Of a stretch of 64,000 bases of DNA, positions 1 through 10,312 are shown piece by piece. Every line of letters begins with the position of its first letter. The first letter of the stretch is position 1. A program made the translations under genes and the position numbers. This DNA is from Chloranthus sessilifolius (taxonomy: Eukaryota; Streptophyta; Magnoliopsida; Chloranthales; Chloranthaceae). Where the stretch lies: the NCBI GenBank assembly GCA_021018995.1, contig CM037593.1, positions 14,598,088 through 14,662,087 of the forward strand, given 5' to 3'. The notes beneath the pieces are model-generated. The model saw nothing but the letters and a program-made list of their open reading frames with translations, was not told the origin of the DNA and made no database searches.

Positions 1-208
1 TTAAATTGAGCTCCAAGTCAAGATAAGTTCCGAATGGTCCAATATAGCACGAATTTGACATTAGATTCTGAACTTTTGGGTTATTTCATGCTCAACACAT
101 CTCCAGGCCTGTAAATCACTAAAATTATATAAAACATGTTAAATGGCTTTCATCGGATAGCTAAATATAGGTCTTTAGGGGTAAAATATCATCATATTTT
201 ACTGCACA
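1..208 (-). mobile_element. 3' LTR (partial) of non-autonomous LTR element
   Basis: This stretch repeats almost exactly at 5095-5302, which identifies it as part of the second LTR of a minus-strand element whose far end lies outside the window. The LTR terminus is the TG at 208-207 on the minus strand. A polypurine tract lies immediately before it in the interior (plus-strand ...ATACCCCCAAACC). The two copies differ at scattered positions, so the insertion is not very recent. The flanking target duplication cannot be checked because the left end is missing. Confidence 0.85.
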
Positions 209-226
209 TTATACCCCCAAACCTAC
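209..226 (-). other. Polypurine tract of LARD-like element
   Basis: On the minus strand the sequence GTAGGTTTGGGGGTATAA directly precedes the LTR start TGTGCAGTG. This is the expected position and composition for the plus-strand priming site of reverse transcription. Confidence 0.7.
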
Positions 227-3057
227 ACTTTGCTAGTCCTCGAGCAAAGGAGAAGATAAATAAAACTGAAAAATAAACTAACAACCTAAGAAAAGTAAAG
301 AATGCCACTTTCGTAGGGAACACGATTGCATTTAGCATATGCAACAAGCCTTTAAACCGCTAAGTGATCCCTAGTGGAGGAGTTTTGTCTCCTGAGGGTT
401 TTTAGTGAAGTTACCCACAAACTTCAAGGCATTGATTTATGTGGAATTTATTAATTGATCTCATTATGCATTTCTTCCACAAGTACTATGCATGCCATGT
501 CATTTCCATTGATGCTTAGTTAAGCTAAACTAATGCTTCAATTTACAGACAAATTTTTCACCCATCTTTAGATGTTTCAATGTGGTCATCAGATCAAATA
601 ATTTTTTTATTTGAGAATTTATCTTATTTGTGAACTGCATAGATTTCTGCTTTGATTCAAACCTCACAATAGGTATACTTCTCAAACTAAAATCACTCTG
701 ATAATGGGTAAGTTTTCGCACACATGTGAGAGATCAATACAAAGCAAGCAAAAAGGTCTCACATGATAAATAAAACACGATGCAATCAATGAACAAAGAT
801 AAATCTCATAAGAACAGATACTTGTATATTCTAAGCATGTCATATCAAGTTCCATAGATATCACATATTTGCTCTCCACCAGGCAGTTAGCAATGCAAGA
901 TCGGATCATGAGGGTCTTTTTGTAGGGTTGTAATGGGGCTCAAGTACGAGTAAGCAAGAAAGAAAATTTGGATTCAAAATTTCTGAGAAATTTGGAAAAG
1001 AAACAAACTTCTGATTTTTCTATTTCTCCTTTTTTTCTTTTCTAATTTCTCGCCTCTTTTTTTTTCAATATATTATTATTATTATTTTTATTTCTTTCAT
1101 CTTCTTACAGCACCTCATATTTTTCATTCTTTTTCTTTTTCTCCCCCTTCTTTTTTTTTTTTTTATATTTTTGTCATACACTCTCAGTAAACACCACAAC
1201 TCGGTATGTCTCCACTTACTCTCTTTTCGTTCATTTCCATCCCTCGTTCATAATTTCTCAGAAATAAGAAGGGTAAAGCTGAATTTTCAGAAATGGTGAA
1301 GGGGTAAAGGTTAACGTGGCTTATCAAAGAATGTATAAAGGTAAATTTTCAATAGGCTCAAAGAGGTACTAGAAGGATAAATTTATATGAGGTGGGGTAT
1401 TTTAAGCACAAACGAGCCAAATATGGCCTTCAATCACGTCCTCAAAAGATGGTAACTCTACCTATTTGTCTTGAGCAAACATATGATACGTTCTCGCACA
1501 ATAATATGAATTTAATGTCATGCAAAGTCACAAGTCAAAATAAAATGTATGAGATTATGTAAGAATAATTCGTATTCAAAGATAACTTCGAGTTTGTTTA
1601 AGCACTCATCAAGGACGGAAAATTGGCGCTAAAGCTCACCGGATTTTAATCTCCACTAAAATCCTTACAGTTCACAAATTTGATAAATTTTCATGATTTA
1701 AACTCTTTGAACTAACTCAAACATCAAAAACTCCTCAAGAGCGGGTTTAAGATTTATATGTCAATTTCACCTTAGCTATTCTCTCCTAAGAACAATGAAA
1801 CAAAATTGAATTTAATATTCGTTTTAGATCGCATAAATTATCAATTTGTAAATTCCACACAAACCATCACTGTGCTCAGTCGATCGATCGACCATGAGGG
1901 GTTGATTGATCGACCAAGAAGGGACGCTTGATCGACCAAATCCGATTTGTTTTTTTTTTTTAATTATAAGAGAGACTACACCCTCAAACCTAATCTGTGC
2001 AATGTCCTCATTGGACCAAAATTAACGGGGGCACCCCCAAACCTGTAATGAAAATACTCAAAGACCAAACAGGCAAAGGAAGTGAGACGCATAAGTGAAA
2101 TTGAAATAAAATTAAATGAAGAAAAGTAGTAGAAATTACACTTATTCAATCCAGAAAATGGGAAATCCTAAAGCTACCTAAGAACAGAAAATAAACCGTT
2201 AAAAATTTAATCCTAAACTTCTTAAAATATCCTAAACTTCGTAGAACATCATAAAAACTCGTTGATTTCGACACTCAAACATTCGCATCGGTCCCCTCAC
2301 TTGGCTTCGGCTTTGGAAACGCGAAATCCCACATTGCAGTGGTGATCCTCCATGGATTGAAGGAATTAGGAATCACATCCTGGTGTGGTGAGGAAGGATT
2401 GGGCACTACTCGAGGGTAGATCCCAGTGGTGGAGACGGATACAATTTAAGTCTCGGTTGGAATGAGATCAATAACCTCCTTGGGGATTGATTTAGGGATG
2501 AATGCAGCCAATGAAGTAGGTGGTGGTAGAGGTGAAATGGAAGGAATGGGTGATGGAGAATTTGGGATAAGTCGGTGACGCATCCAAATCCATCATCTCG
2601 ATATTGGTGGAGAAGGATGGGGTAGATTTGACGGAACGATTCACTCTTTTACGTGCTGGCTCTTCCCAAAACTGAACAGGGAAGGGGTCCAGATCAACCA
2701 CAGTAACGTTGGTGAGATCCAACGGAGGGTGTGTACCCGAAATCTGTTCTTATTTCCTTGCTAGTTCTTCCATCTTCCTTAGGGTGGACCTTGTAAAATA
2801 AGTTCTGCCGGCCATTGATGAAATATGAGAAGGAGGGGGTGATGAAGAAAGGATGGAGGCAAGGTTGCAGAGTGTTTAGTTTAAATAGAAAATGAGTGTT
2901 TGAGATATGATGAAAGACGTCTACGAAGCAAAACAAAGAATCCGATCGTAGTAAACAACTTAAAAATTTCGGAAGCCGATCGGTTGATTGATCGATCAAG
3001 AGAACAGTCGATTGATCAACTGTTTAGGTCGATCGATCGAGAATTTAAAATTTGAAA

Positions 3058-3450
3058 ATTTTTTTTTTTTTTTTTTTAGAAAAGAATTAGGAAAACGAAT
3101 TTTTTTTTTTTTTTTTTTTAGAACAGAATCAGGAAAAAAGAAATTTTTTTTTTTTTTTTTTTTTTTAGAACAGAATCAGGAAAACGGATATATATATATA
3201 TATATACATATATATATTTTTGGAACAGAATCAGGAAAAATGAATTTTTTTTTAGAACAGAATCAGGAAAACGGAAATATTATTTTTTTTTTAATGTAAT
3301 CGTGAAAGGAAATTTTTTTAGAAATGTAATCGGAAAATGAATTTTTTTTAGAAATGTAATCGGAAAATGGAAATATTTTTTTTTTTTTTTTTTTATTATT
3401 ATTATTATTATTTAGAACAGAATCAGGAAAAAGGAAATTTTTTTTTTATT
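3058..3450 (+). repeat. Poly-T / AGAACAGAATCAGGAAAA minisatellite
   Basis: About ten degenerate units each consist of a run of 8-20 T followed by AGAACAGAATCAGGAAAA or the variant AGAAATGTAATCGGAAAA. The array also holds short (TA)n (about 3187-3222) and (ATT)n tracts. Unit length varies mainly through the homopolymer. It lies just inside the primer-binding site of the LARD-like element. Confidence 0.85.
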
Positions 3451-3540
3451 TTTTTTAAAGTTACTGAGTTCAAACCTACAAAGATTCTTAAAATTAATTT
3501 TCTATTTTTCAAAAGTTTTTAATTTTCTACTCCCGATCTC

Positions 3541-3556
3541 CGGCAACGGCGCCAAA
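3541..3556 (-). other. Primer-binding site (TGGCGCC type)
   Basis: On the minus strand TTTTTGGCGCCGTTGCCGG follows the LTR end (...ACACATCA) after a short spacer. TGGCGCCGTTGCCGG is a familiar post-LTR sequence of plant Ty3/gypsy-type elements and is the presumed tRNA annealing site. I do not assign the tRNA species. Confidence 0.75.
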
Positions 3557-3560
3557 AACT

Positions 3561-5302
3561 TGATGTGTCCTAAAATTTGTACTCGCAAGTGCACGAATCG
3601 TGATGTAGTCAGTGGGTGCAAAGTACGAGATCGTTCCCACGAGGATTGGTTAGAAAATGTAAAAACAAAAATATCAATTAACTAAAAGAATTTCCACAGA
3701 TCTTTCACAGTACCAACAATCTAGGGTTCTGATAAATGAGATAAATGCTAACAGATAAATACTAAAGGAATTTAACAATTAATGAAAGATAAGGATTGGG
3801 ATGCTAAATCCTCCCATCGTAGGTTTATCATTTACAAAATACCAATCTGTGGATTGAGATATGAGATCTTTAACAGATTTATCAAAAGAAGCACTGCCCT
3901 ATACACACGTGAGTTCTAAAATATAGATCTGAGATCACGGAGATGTATGATTAATACTCACACCTCGGACAATATTTAGAATCCAATCTCTAGGGTAATT
4001 TCCAAAGTACGATCTAAGATCAAGGAGATGTATGATTAACACCCCATGGGTGTATGATTAACACCCACACCTCAGATCGTGATTGGAACTCACCACTGGG
4101 ATAAAGTCATACTATCAATCCGAGATCAAGGAGATGTATGATTAACACCCCATGAGTGTATGATTAACACTCACACCTCAGATGATGGCAAAACTTCACC
4201 CAGAGATGGGTGATAATTAGGATAAAATTATTATTGCAGATCTGAAATCATAGGACATGATTAGCCCCTAGATCTCGGACTGAAATAATGATTTCACCAT
4301 TTTCAAAGAATATTAGGGTCTTAAAAAAAAGTATCTAACATCTCAATCACACAGATTTATATTAATATAAATGAATACCTCGGATGGGGTTTATTAAATC
4401 CCCATCCTTAATGAAACTAGCCACACATAACTGAAATAAGTAATAAAATAAATGCAGAAGTTGAAAATGCCATTAAAATACCGTAAAGAATTATCCACAA
4501 AAATCCACAAAAGCTTTCATCCAAAGTACATACACCTCCTTCTTGAAAGTGGATCCAAGTCAGAAAACTAAGACTTATCTTCCTTCTCAAAATGAATAAT
4601 AAAGATAGTTCAAGAAAATGGGACTCAATGCCCTTACACTTTAAAACACAGAGAAACTAAAACAGAAGAATACAGAAGAATGAAAACTCTCTAAAAAATA
4701 GAACTCTCTAAAAAGAAGAATGCAGAAAAATAATAAGAATCAGAATTATCTCCGAAGGACTCCCCGAATGAATATATCTCCAAGAATATCTTTTTCCTTA
4801 ATTGCCAAAAAAGAAGCCGCTTTTTCCTCCAAGATTTTATTCCGTGAAAAGAGTATCGAGATTCTCGCGGCCAAACAAAATTCCGAACTCAAATTCAAAT
4901 TTGGTCGATCAATCGACCTCTCAGATTTTCGTGAATTCCCGCTACACTTTGCATTCAAACACTGCCTCGGTATTTCAGCCGTAACTTTCTATCTCGAAGT
5001 CAGATTGAGGCGATTCTTACGGCGTTAGAAAGCTGACGACGAGTTCTCCAACTTTTATGTTTTGACAATTTTCTGAATCTAACGTCTTGAAGGTTCATAT
5101 TGAGCTCCAAGTCGGGATAAGTTCCGAATGATCCAATGTAGCACGAATTTGACGTTATATTCTGAACTTTTGGGTTATTTCATGCTCAACACATCTCCAG
5201 GCCTGTAAATCACTAAAACTATATAAATAATGTTAAATGGCTTTCATCGGATAGCTAAATGTAGGTCTTTAGGGGTGAAATATCATCATATTTCACTGCA
5301 CA
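3561..5302 (-). mobile_element. 5' LTR of LARD-like element (1742 bp)
   Basis: The LTR reads TGTGCAGTG... to ...ACACATCA on the minus strand, giving TG/CA ends. Its first 208 bp match the partial LTR at 1-208. It carries an internal tandem repeat (3945-4290). On the plus strand at 4976-5031 it also carries a module found in several other LTR families here (core near GATTGAGGCGATTCTTAC...GTTAGAAAG). It belongs to the same structural group as the solo LTR at 15801-17323 and the LTR at 49788-53447. Confidence 0.85.
3945..4290 (+). repeat. Tandem repeat around GGAGATGTATGATTAACAC
   Basis: Two clear units and one degraded unit of roughly 110-120 bp contain GGAGATGTATGATTAACAC, then CCCATGRGTGTATGATTAAC, then CACACCTCAGAT. 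The two best units are around 4020-4075 and 4125-4185; a weaker one begins near 3935. The repeat lies inside the LTR and has no coding potential. Confidence 0.75.
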
Positions 5303-5751
5303 TTATTGAACAAAAAAAAATGGAAATAAAACTCACAAGCCAACCCTAAATAAATGGAATAAAACTATTTTGGGGATAATAGTTTATGGGATAATGGCTC
5401 TTGGCCGACATTTAAACACCACCATTTGCACTTTTAATCTCACTCCATTGAAGATTGGTTTACCATTGTGCCATGTGCACCCATCTAAATTTCTCAAACG
5501 GCAATCCATCGATGGAACACGTACCAGCTAAACGATCATGCTTATAAGTGGATGTGAACCATCCGATCGGTGAACTTTAATATCATCCATCAAAATTATG
5601 AACAACCATTGGTATTGGAGTTCATAGATTGGATGGTTCAAATCTCCCAAAAAATGTGATTTGTGGACCCATAGCCCTTCAATTGATGATATATCACTTT
5701 GACGATTTGGATTTTCAAGATCATAAGCCAATAAATAGTGTAAGATTGTTT
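5303..5751. other. Unique or old-repeat DNA between two LTR elements
   Basis: No gene is visible. The string GGGATAATGGCTC..GGC..ACATTTAAACA near 5389-5425 recurs near 26362-26395. This suggests that 5303-5751, 20418-20741 and 25530-26600 were one contiguous segment carrying an old repeat before the gypsy and copia insertions. Confidence 0.5.
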
Positions 5752-5756
5752 AAGCA
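5752..5756. repeat. Target-site duplication AAGCA, left
   Basis: AAGCA directly precedes the left LTR terminus (TGTGACAGCC) and is repeated exactly at 20413-20417 after the right terminus (...GATATTACA). This fixes both ends of the gypsy element. Confidence 0.93.
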
Positions 5757-6114
5757 TGTGACAGCCCGGATTTCGGCACCTCAAAACCCGTGCCATCAGC
5801 ACGATCATCTTGATCGTGCCCCTTAGCTGGGCATGGAACATTGGTATATCAAGCAAAGAATTGAACTGAAATAGAAATGAAAATGCGGAAGTAAATCACT
5901 ATATAAACATTTCTCAAAAGATAATTCTATCCTCATGCCTCTGCATGAATGGAGAACCGATCCGAACCATCGATGATAGCTAATCATTACAGATGGTTCG
6001 ACCCAAAAGAATCATCCAAATCACAATATATCCATTGTTTAGTCAAACAAGGCTTGACATACCAAGCCGTACCAAATCTCTCCAAAAATCCTCAAAGAGG
6101 CACAACGGAGTCCT

Positions 6115-6218
6115 CTAGAAGAAGTCCTCAGGAGGTGGCTCCAACTCGTCTCCGGCCGCAAGGTTTGACTCACCGGGGTCAGCGTCTCCTGAAGCCTCGG
6201 CAGCTGCTAGTAGTGGAC
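6115..6218 (-). other. Acidic mini-ORF in LTR, 3' copy
   Basis: Starting just after an acceptor-like GCAG, the frame encodes about 34 residues rich in A, E, D, G and P and ends PPPEDFF before the stop. Position, acidity and the preceding TAGCTCACCC...CAG|GTCC context recur in the LTRs at 50631-53028 and 54742-57653. No function is known. It could be chance composition, but positional conservation across diverged LTRs argues against that. Confidence 0.45.
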
Positions 6219-7050
6219 CTGCGACGTATAGTCTATAGGGTGAGCTACATCCTAGCTCAATAGGGACAAAATACAGTTGAACATATAAATTATTACTCAC
6301 ATATATTTCATGATATGTCATGCATGATGTGTCTATGCAATTACTGATGAAAACAGTTAAAAAATATTACATTTTACTGGTAGTTTACTCATGTCTTTTA
6401 TTTATTCATGAATGATGTTGAAAAGGCCTAAAGCAAAACTTAAACTTTCTACTTAAGTAATCTCCGAGCAATATAGCATCGAGCCCCGATGAGATACCCA
6501 TCATCGTCATCTATATAGACAGTTTTAACGTATTCCCTGGGAATACAAATAGTACCCAAGCCCCTTTCCCCTGGGAATTGGTGGCGGGGTTTCACTAGTC
6601 TCAATCAACACCCACAGGTGTACTTCGTGTCTGGATAAGCCTCCACTTTGACCGCCTGATTTAGCAGTATCGGTCACGGATATCTGCACGAGTGGATATC
6701 CCGCTACGTCGGTGGAGTACCCTATCAAACCTCAAATAACAAAAATATCGGTGCCTTACATATAGTTATTCACCGTGTAAATATGCTATCTTATATCAGT
6801 TAGGCCCTATCAAACATGATTCAATCTTGGATACATCCCTGGGATGTATCCATTCACTTGCATCACACCTGATGCTCTTATCTCTTTACTTCCTCATCCC
6901 CTAGGGATGGCTTATTATAATTACTTTTATTGATGTCACACACACACACTTCTTCACAAACTCTTTAAGCAATAAATCATTTGAATTTAAATCTATATCA
7001 CTACATACATACTCTTGTAAAATAAGGTACATGTTCAAGGAGTTCCCTAC
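6219..7050 (-). other. Candidate LTR leader intron 2 (3' LTR)
   Basis: On the minus strand the donor-like TTGAG|GTAGGG is at 7051/7050 and the acceptor-like CGCAG|GTCC at 6219/6218. The same sites in the other LTR copy give the same 832-bp length (18375-19206). Equivalent sites exist in two other gypsy LTR families. No transcript evidence is available. Confidence 0.4.
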
Positions 7051-7094
7051 CTCAAGTCTTCGTTTGATCAATGCATCAAGGTCCCATGTGGCTC

Positions 7095-7818
7095 CTTGTG
7101 CACAAGCTCACACGTACCACTTATGGTACCACATAACATGTGAAACACATTACTAAAGATGCAATAAAGGAGGTCCAAGACCCCCCAAAAATCTTAAAGT
7201 CAAACTCAGAAGTCAACATAAACTGGCCCAGTCGATTAATCGAACTCCAAAATCGATTAATCGAAAGTCAATATCGATTAATCGATTCTCAAATCGATTA
7301 ATCGAGATTCTCATTCGATTAATCGAAACCAAATTTGATTAATCAAAATTCTCTACTCTATCCAGTCGATTCTCAATTCAAGTAATCGAATTTCCAAAAT
7401 CGATTAATCGATCCCAAATCGATTAATCAAAATTCCAAATCAATTAATCGAGCTCTCATTTCAATTAGTCGATTTCTTCAAGCTAAATTCTTTTCTCCAC
7501 TGGGGTCCACTGTAGGTTCCCAGTCGATTAATCGATTCTCAATTCGATTAATCAAAATCTAAAGTCGATTAATCGAAACTAAATTCGATTAATCGAGATC
7601 GGGGTCCTCTGACTTTTCAACTTCTTGGCCAATTTCGATTAATCGAAACCCAATTTCGATTAATCGAAATTGCCAGATTTAGCCCCCTTTTGGCTGTTCT
7701 TCTCAATCTCTTTCCTTACTTTTTCCTCCATTTTTCTAAGCTTTTACCCTACATTTTACACCATTTCTAACTACAACTTAACCCTTTAATCCATGCATTT
7801 AAACTACAAAAATCTTAC
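7095..7818 (-). other. Candidate LTR leader intron 1 (3' LTR)
   Basis: The donor-like TTGAAG|GTAAGATTTTTG (7819/7818) is a near-ideal plant 5' splice site. The acceptor used for this coordinate (CACAAG|GAGCC, 7095/7094) is the least certain of the sites proposed. The whole TCGATTAATCGA cluster lies inside this interval. Confidence 0.35.
7228..7675. repeat. TCGATTAATCGA palindrome cluster, 3' LTR
   Basis: About 17 copies of the 12-bp palindrome TCGATTAATCGA, many exact and some with one mismatch, are separated mostly by 6-15 bp of unrelated sequence. The word is conserved while the spacers are not, unlike an ordinary tandem satellite. Confidence 0.9.
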
Positions 7819-8254
7819 CTTCAATCAATCTCAAATTGATTTCAAATCGAGTGGTTGGAAAGGCTAGGGTTCCAGCTTTGGCTTGAACGGATTCTCCGCG
7901 TCGAATAGGTCTCTTTAATGCTAGAATCTCCCTTCCAATCACTCATAATAACTCTTGCTCAACCTCTTTACTCCTCTCTCTCTCTTTTTTATTCCTCTCT
8001 CAACAACCAAAACACAGATTCTAGGGTTATTAAACCCTTTTATCTCTTTCCTCACTTGTGTGTTAAGCACATAACCGCGATAGGTGTATGCGACTTTACA
8101 TTTACATCACACACCACGCAGTCAGTCAAACTATCATATCTCATTCATTCATCACACACTATGCTAACCATTGAACTCCTAATTGGTCAAACCTGTGACC
8201 AACCAGGCACGAATCTCGAGGTCACTGTTTAACGTGATTTTTCAGGATATTACA

Positions 8255-8267
8255 TTCTCCCCACCTT
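8255..8267 (-). other. Polypurine tract of chromovirus
   Basis: On the minus strand AAGGTGGGGAGAA abuts the LTR start TGTAATATCC, preceded by a CAAAAATTCCC context. This is the standard plus-strand primer arrangement of plant gypsy elements. Confidence 0.85.
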
Positions 8268-8620
8268 GGGAATTTTTGTCTCCGAAAATAACCCAAAGTG
8301 CGTCGGTCTGAGTCTCTACCTCCCCCCCCCCCCACACTCTGAGGAGAGGCGGTCTAGTGGACTCAGATGCATCCAGGTAATTATAATTTGACGACAATGA
8401 ACAGATACAAGCATAGACTTATAATTTGACAACAATGAACGATTTACACAAAAATTTGACTTTCTATTAATATCAGAAAATTTTACAAGGCGCCAGATAA
8501 GTTGGCGTACAAAATCTATATGTATACAATCATGACTGAACAAAATAAATACAAGACTCAGGCAGTCCCCTCGCCAGGTGGTGGTGCTCTGAGCTGGTGG
8601 AGTCTGCTGAGCTGGCTAGC
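8268..8620. other. 3' untranslated interior of chromovirus
   Basis: Between the accessory ORF and the polypurine tract there is no coding potential. It contains a C10-11 run (about 8324-8334) and a short internal duplication of TATAATTTGAC.ACAATGAAC near 8390-8440. Confidence 0.6.
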
Positions 8621-10069
8621 TCAAGGTGGTGGAGAAATCTGGTTGAGTAGGCGGAATGTGGAAGGAGTCACGTCAGTAGTGGCGGTGGTGGGATGGAAAA
8701 CTGGACCTCTGTGGAAGGCGGTCCGTCCCGCAGTCCACTCCTCCTCGTGAGCGAGGTAGCGGTGGTAGTCCGTCGGGTAGATGTAGCGGAGGGTGTGGAA
8801 CATCAAGAAGTCCATCCTCCGATTCATCCGCTCATTGTTGACCTCCATACGGGCCAACACCTCCTCAATGGTAGGACCGAATGGAGCGGCGCGCCGGCGG
8901 TATGATGAGGTGGGTGTAGCGGGCGCGGAGTGAGCGGGCGGTGTCGGTGACGCTGTGGTATGAGAGGTAGCCCTCTCCACTGACGGCTCGGTCGGGTGTG
9001 CCCCACCCACGGGTGGGTCCTGCTGTGGTGGTGGTGCTACTACTACTGCTGCTGCTGCTGGGGCGGGACCCGGAGCCGGTAGGGTCCGCTTGAGCAAGTT
9101 GTAGCTACGGGTCCATGAAGACTTGGAGAACATCTTCACGCAATCTGTAGCCCTCACCTCGTCAGGCGAGATGGTGTAGGAGGGATCGTTGGAGTAGCAC
9201 TCCAACATGCTCGAGATGAGGCGAGCGTAGGGCATCTTCTTCTTGGGCCAGAGGTTGCCCTTCATTAATTTTCCCTTGATGTACTTCATCCCCTCAAGGA
9301 TGACCATGGTGGCGTCGAACCACCGGCCACAGAAGGCCGCGTAGAGTGCGTGTTGCACTCGGTCCACGCGCTCAGTGTCGTGGCGCATTGGGTAAAGGTT
9401 TCACTTGATCACCGAATCAAGCATCCACATGTAGTGGGGAAGGTCAACCCTCTTTATGGAGGATCCCGACCCCTTTTTTCCGTTGGTCATGCGGGTCATG
9501 ACCTCCTCAAATCGAGGGTCCTCCTCAAAGGGTGGGAATAGGGTGGTCTCAGGTGTGAAGTCGAGGTAGCACTCAAGCACCTCGTGGACGTGGCGACGTG
9601 TGATCGTGTAGTCTCGACCCTCGATGGTGGTCTTGATTACATCATCAGTCGAGCCGTCCACAAGCCCTTGGTAAAACAATCTCACCAATCTAGGGTAATA
9701 GGAACCCCGGATTGGTTTGAGAAGGTTGCCGAGACCGACATTGTTAAGGTAATTTCGAGCCCATTGGGTCTCGCCCGGCACATCGGGATTGGTGAAAAGG
9801 GTAGGGTCGATGAGGTACTCGACCTCAAAAGTCTTCGCGGCCCACCATTCATTAGGTTGCACCACATTAGTGGGTGGTGGCGGCATGGGTGTGGACTCGC
9901 GGGAAGACTTGCACGAAGATGCGCTAGTCGAACCGGAGGTGGTCTCCGATGCCGACAGAGATGGAGTCCTCACCGGCGATGGGGTAAGTGGTGGTGGTGC
10001 GGCGTTCTTACGCAGGACCGGTAGCTTCGAGGTTGTCTTCTTCGAAGACAATCGAGTTTTAGGCGGCAT
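8621..10069 (-). pseudogene. Accessory ORF of the chromovirus, one nonsense codon
   Basis: A sense-strand ORF of about 482 codons lies downstream of integrase and upstream of the polypurine tract. It starts MPPKTRLSSK (10069) with a Ser/Pro-rich leader to about residue 80. A folded-looking domain follows, including NVGLGNLLKP and SYYPRLVRLFYQGL, the style of the 'putative plant transposon protein' and Athila ORF1-like domains known from plant retroelements. A single in-frame TGA at 9401-9403 splits it; the same frame continues directly with NLYPMRHDTERV and onward. The C-terminal half has a poly-Ala/Val stretch coded by triplet repeats (about 9038-9062), a Pro-rich linker, and a final segment ending NQISPPP. 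Standard Tekay elements lack such an ORF. Its function is unknown; accessory ORFs in this position occur in other plant gypsy lineages. Confidence 0.65.
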
Positions 10070-10312
10070 TTTGGCAAAATTACAAAAATCTAGGTTTCCT
10101 CTAGTTCAAATTGAAAGGAAAACACAAATTTTAGGGTTTACCGTGGGTTTTCGATCCAAAATAAGCGATCGCGGTCCGAAATCAGTTCGAAATGCCCCAA
10201 ACCCTAGCTCGGATGGATGGCCAGAGAAGAAGGAGAAAAGGCGCTCAAACACTCAAAGTCCAAACGATTTCAGATGGGGAATAAAATCCCCAATTTTATA
10301 TATATAGGCCCC

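Larger units (their letters stand above)
209..3560 (-). mobile_element. Non-coding interior of a LARD-like LTR element
   Basis: About 3.35 kb lie between the two LTRs. No gag, protease, reverse transcriptase or integrase motif is visible on either strand. The small open frames at 530-909 and 2492-2999 resemble no family I know, and the frame at 2988-3299 is poly-T translation. A polypurine tract at the left end and a primer-binding site at the right end show an element mobilised in trans. The interior is AT-rich. It contains T-rich runs (1015-1165), GTCGATCGATCGACC-type palindromes (about 1876-1940 and 2975-3045) and a poly-T minisatellite. 'Large retrotransposon derivative' is the best description; the parental lineage is unknown, although the PBS type is common in Ty3/gypsy elements. 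Confidence 0.75.
5757..8254 (-). mobile_element. 3' LTR of chromovirus (2498 bp)
   Basis: TG/CA-bounded LTR, highly similar to the copy at 17941-20412: an aligned 315-bp block differs at only a handful of sites, while a region near 6525-6720 has more changes and indels. In transcription order it shows a TGTAATATCC start, splice-like signals, about 17 TCGATTAATCGA-type palindromes, a second splice-donor-like site, and a short acidic ORF ending at 6115. Confidence 0.93.

Noticed and set aside
2988-3299. 103-codon plus-strand ORF
   Set aside because: It translates poly-T and (TA)n tracts of the minisatellite into Phe and Ile-Tyr runs.
4720-5028. Overlapping plus and minus ORFs in the LTR at 3561-5302
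   Set aside because: Both fall within LTR sequence around the shared TTGGAAAG-type module and show no protein-family pattern. They are mutually antisense.
5949-6263. 104-codon plus-strand ORF, repeated almost identically at 18105-18419
   Set aside because: It lies antisense in both LTRs of the chromovirus. Its similarity between copies is simply LTR identity, and it overlaps the sense acidic ORF.
7228-7675. CRISPR-like look of regularly spaced repeats
   Set aside because: The repeat is only 12 bp, perfectly palindromic, degenerate and irregularly spaced, there are no cas genes, and it sits in plant LTRs.
9584-10307. Plus-strand ORFs opposite the accessory ORF
   Set aside because: They are antisense shadows in GC-rich, Pro/Ser-rich coding sequence, with no recognisable domain.
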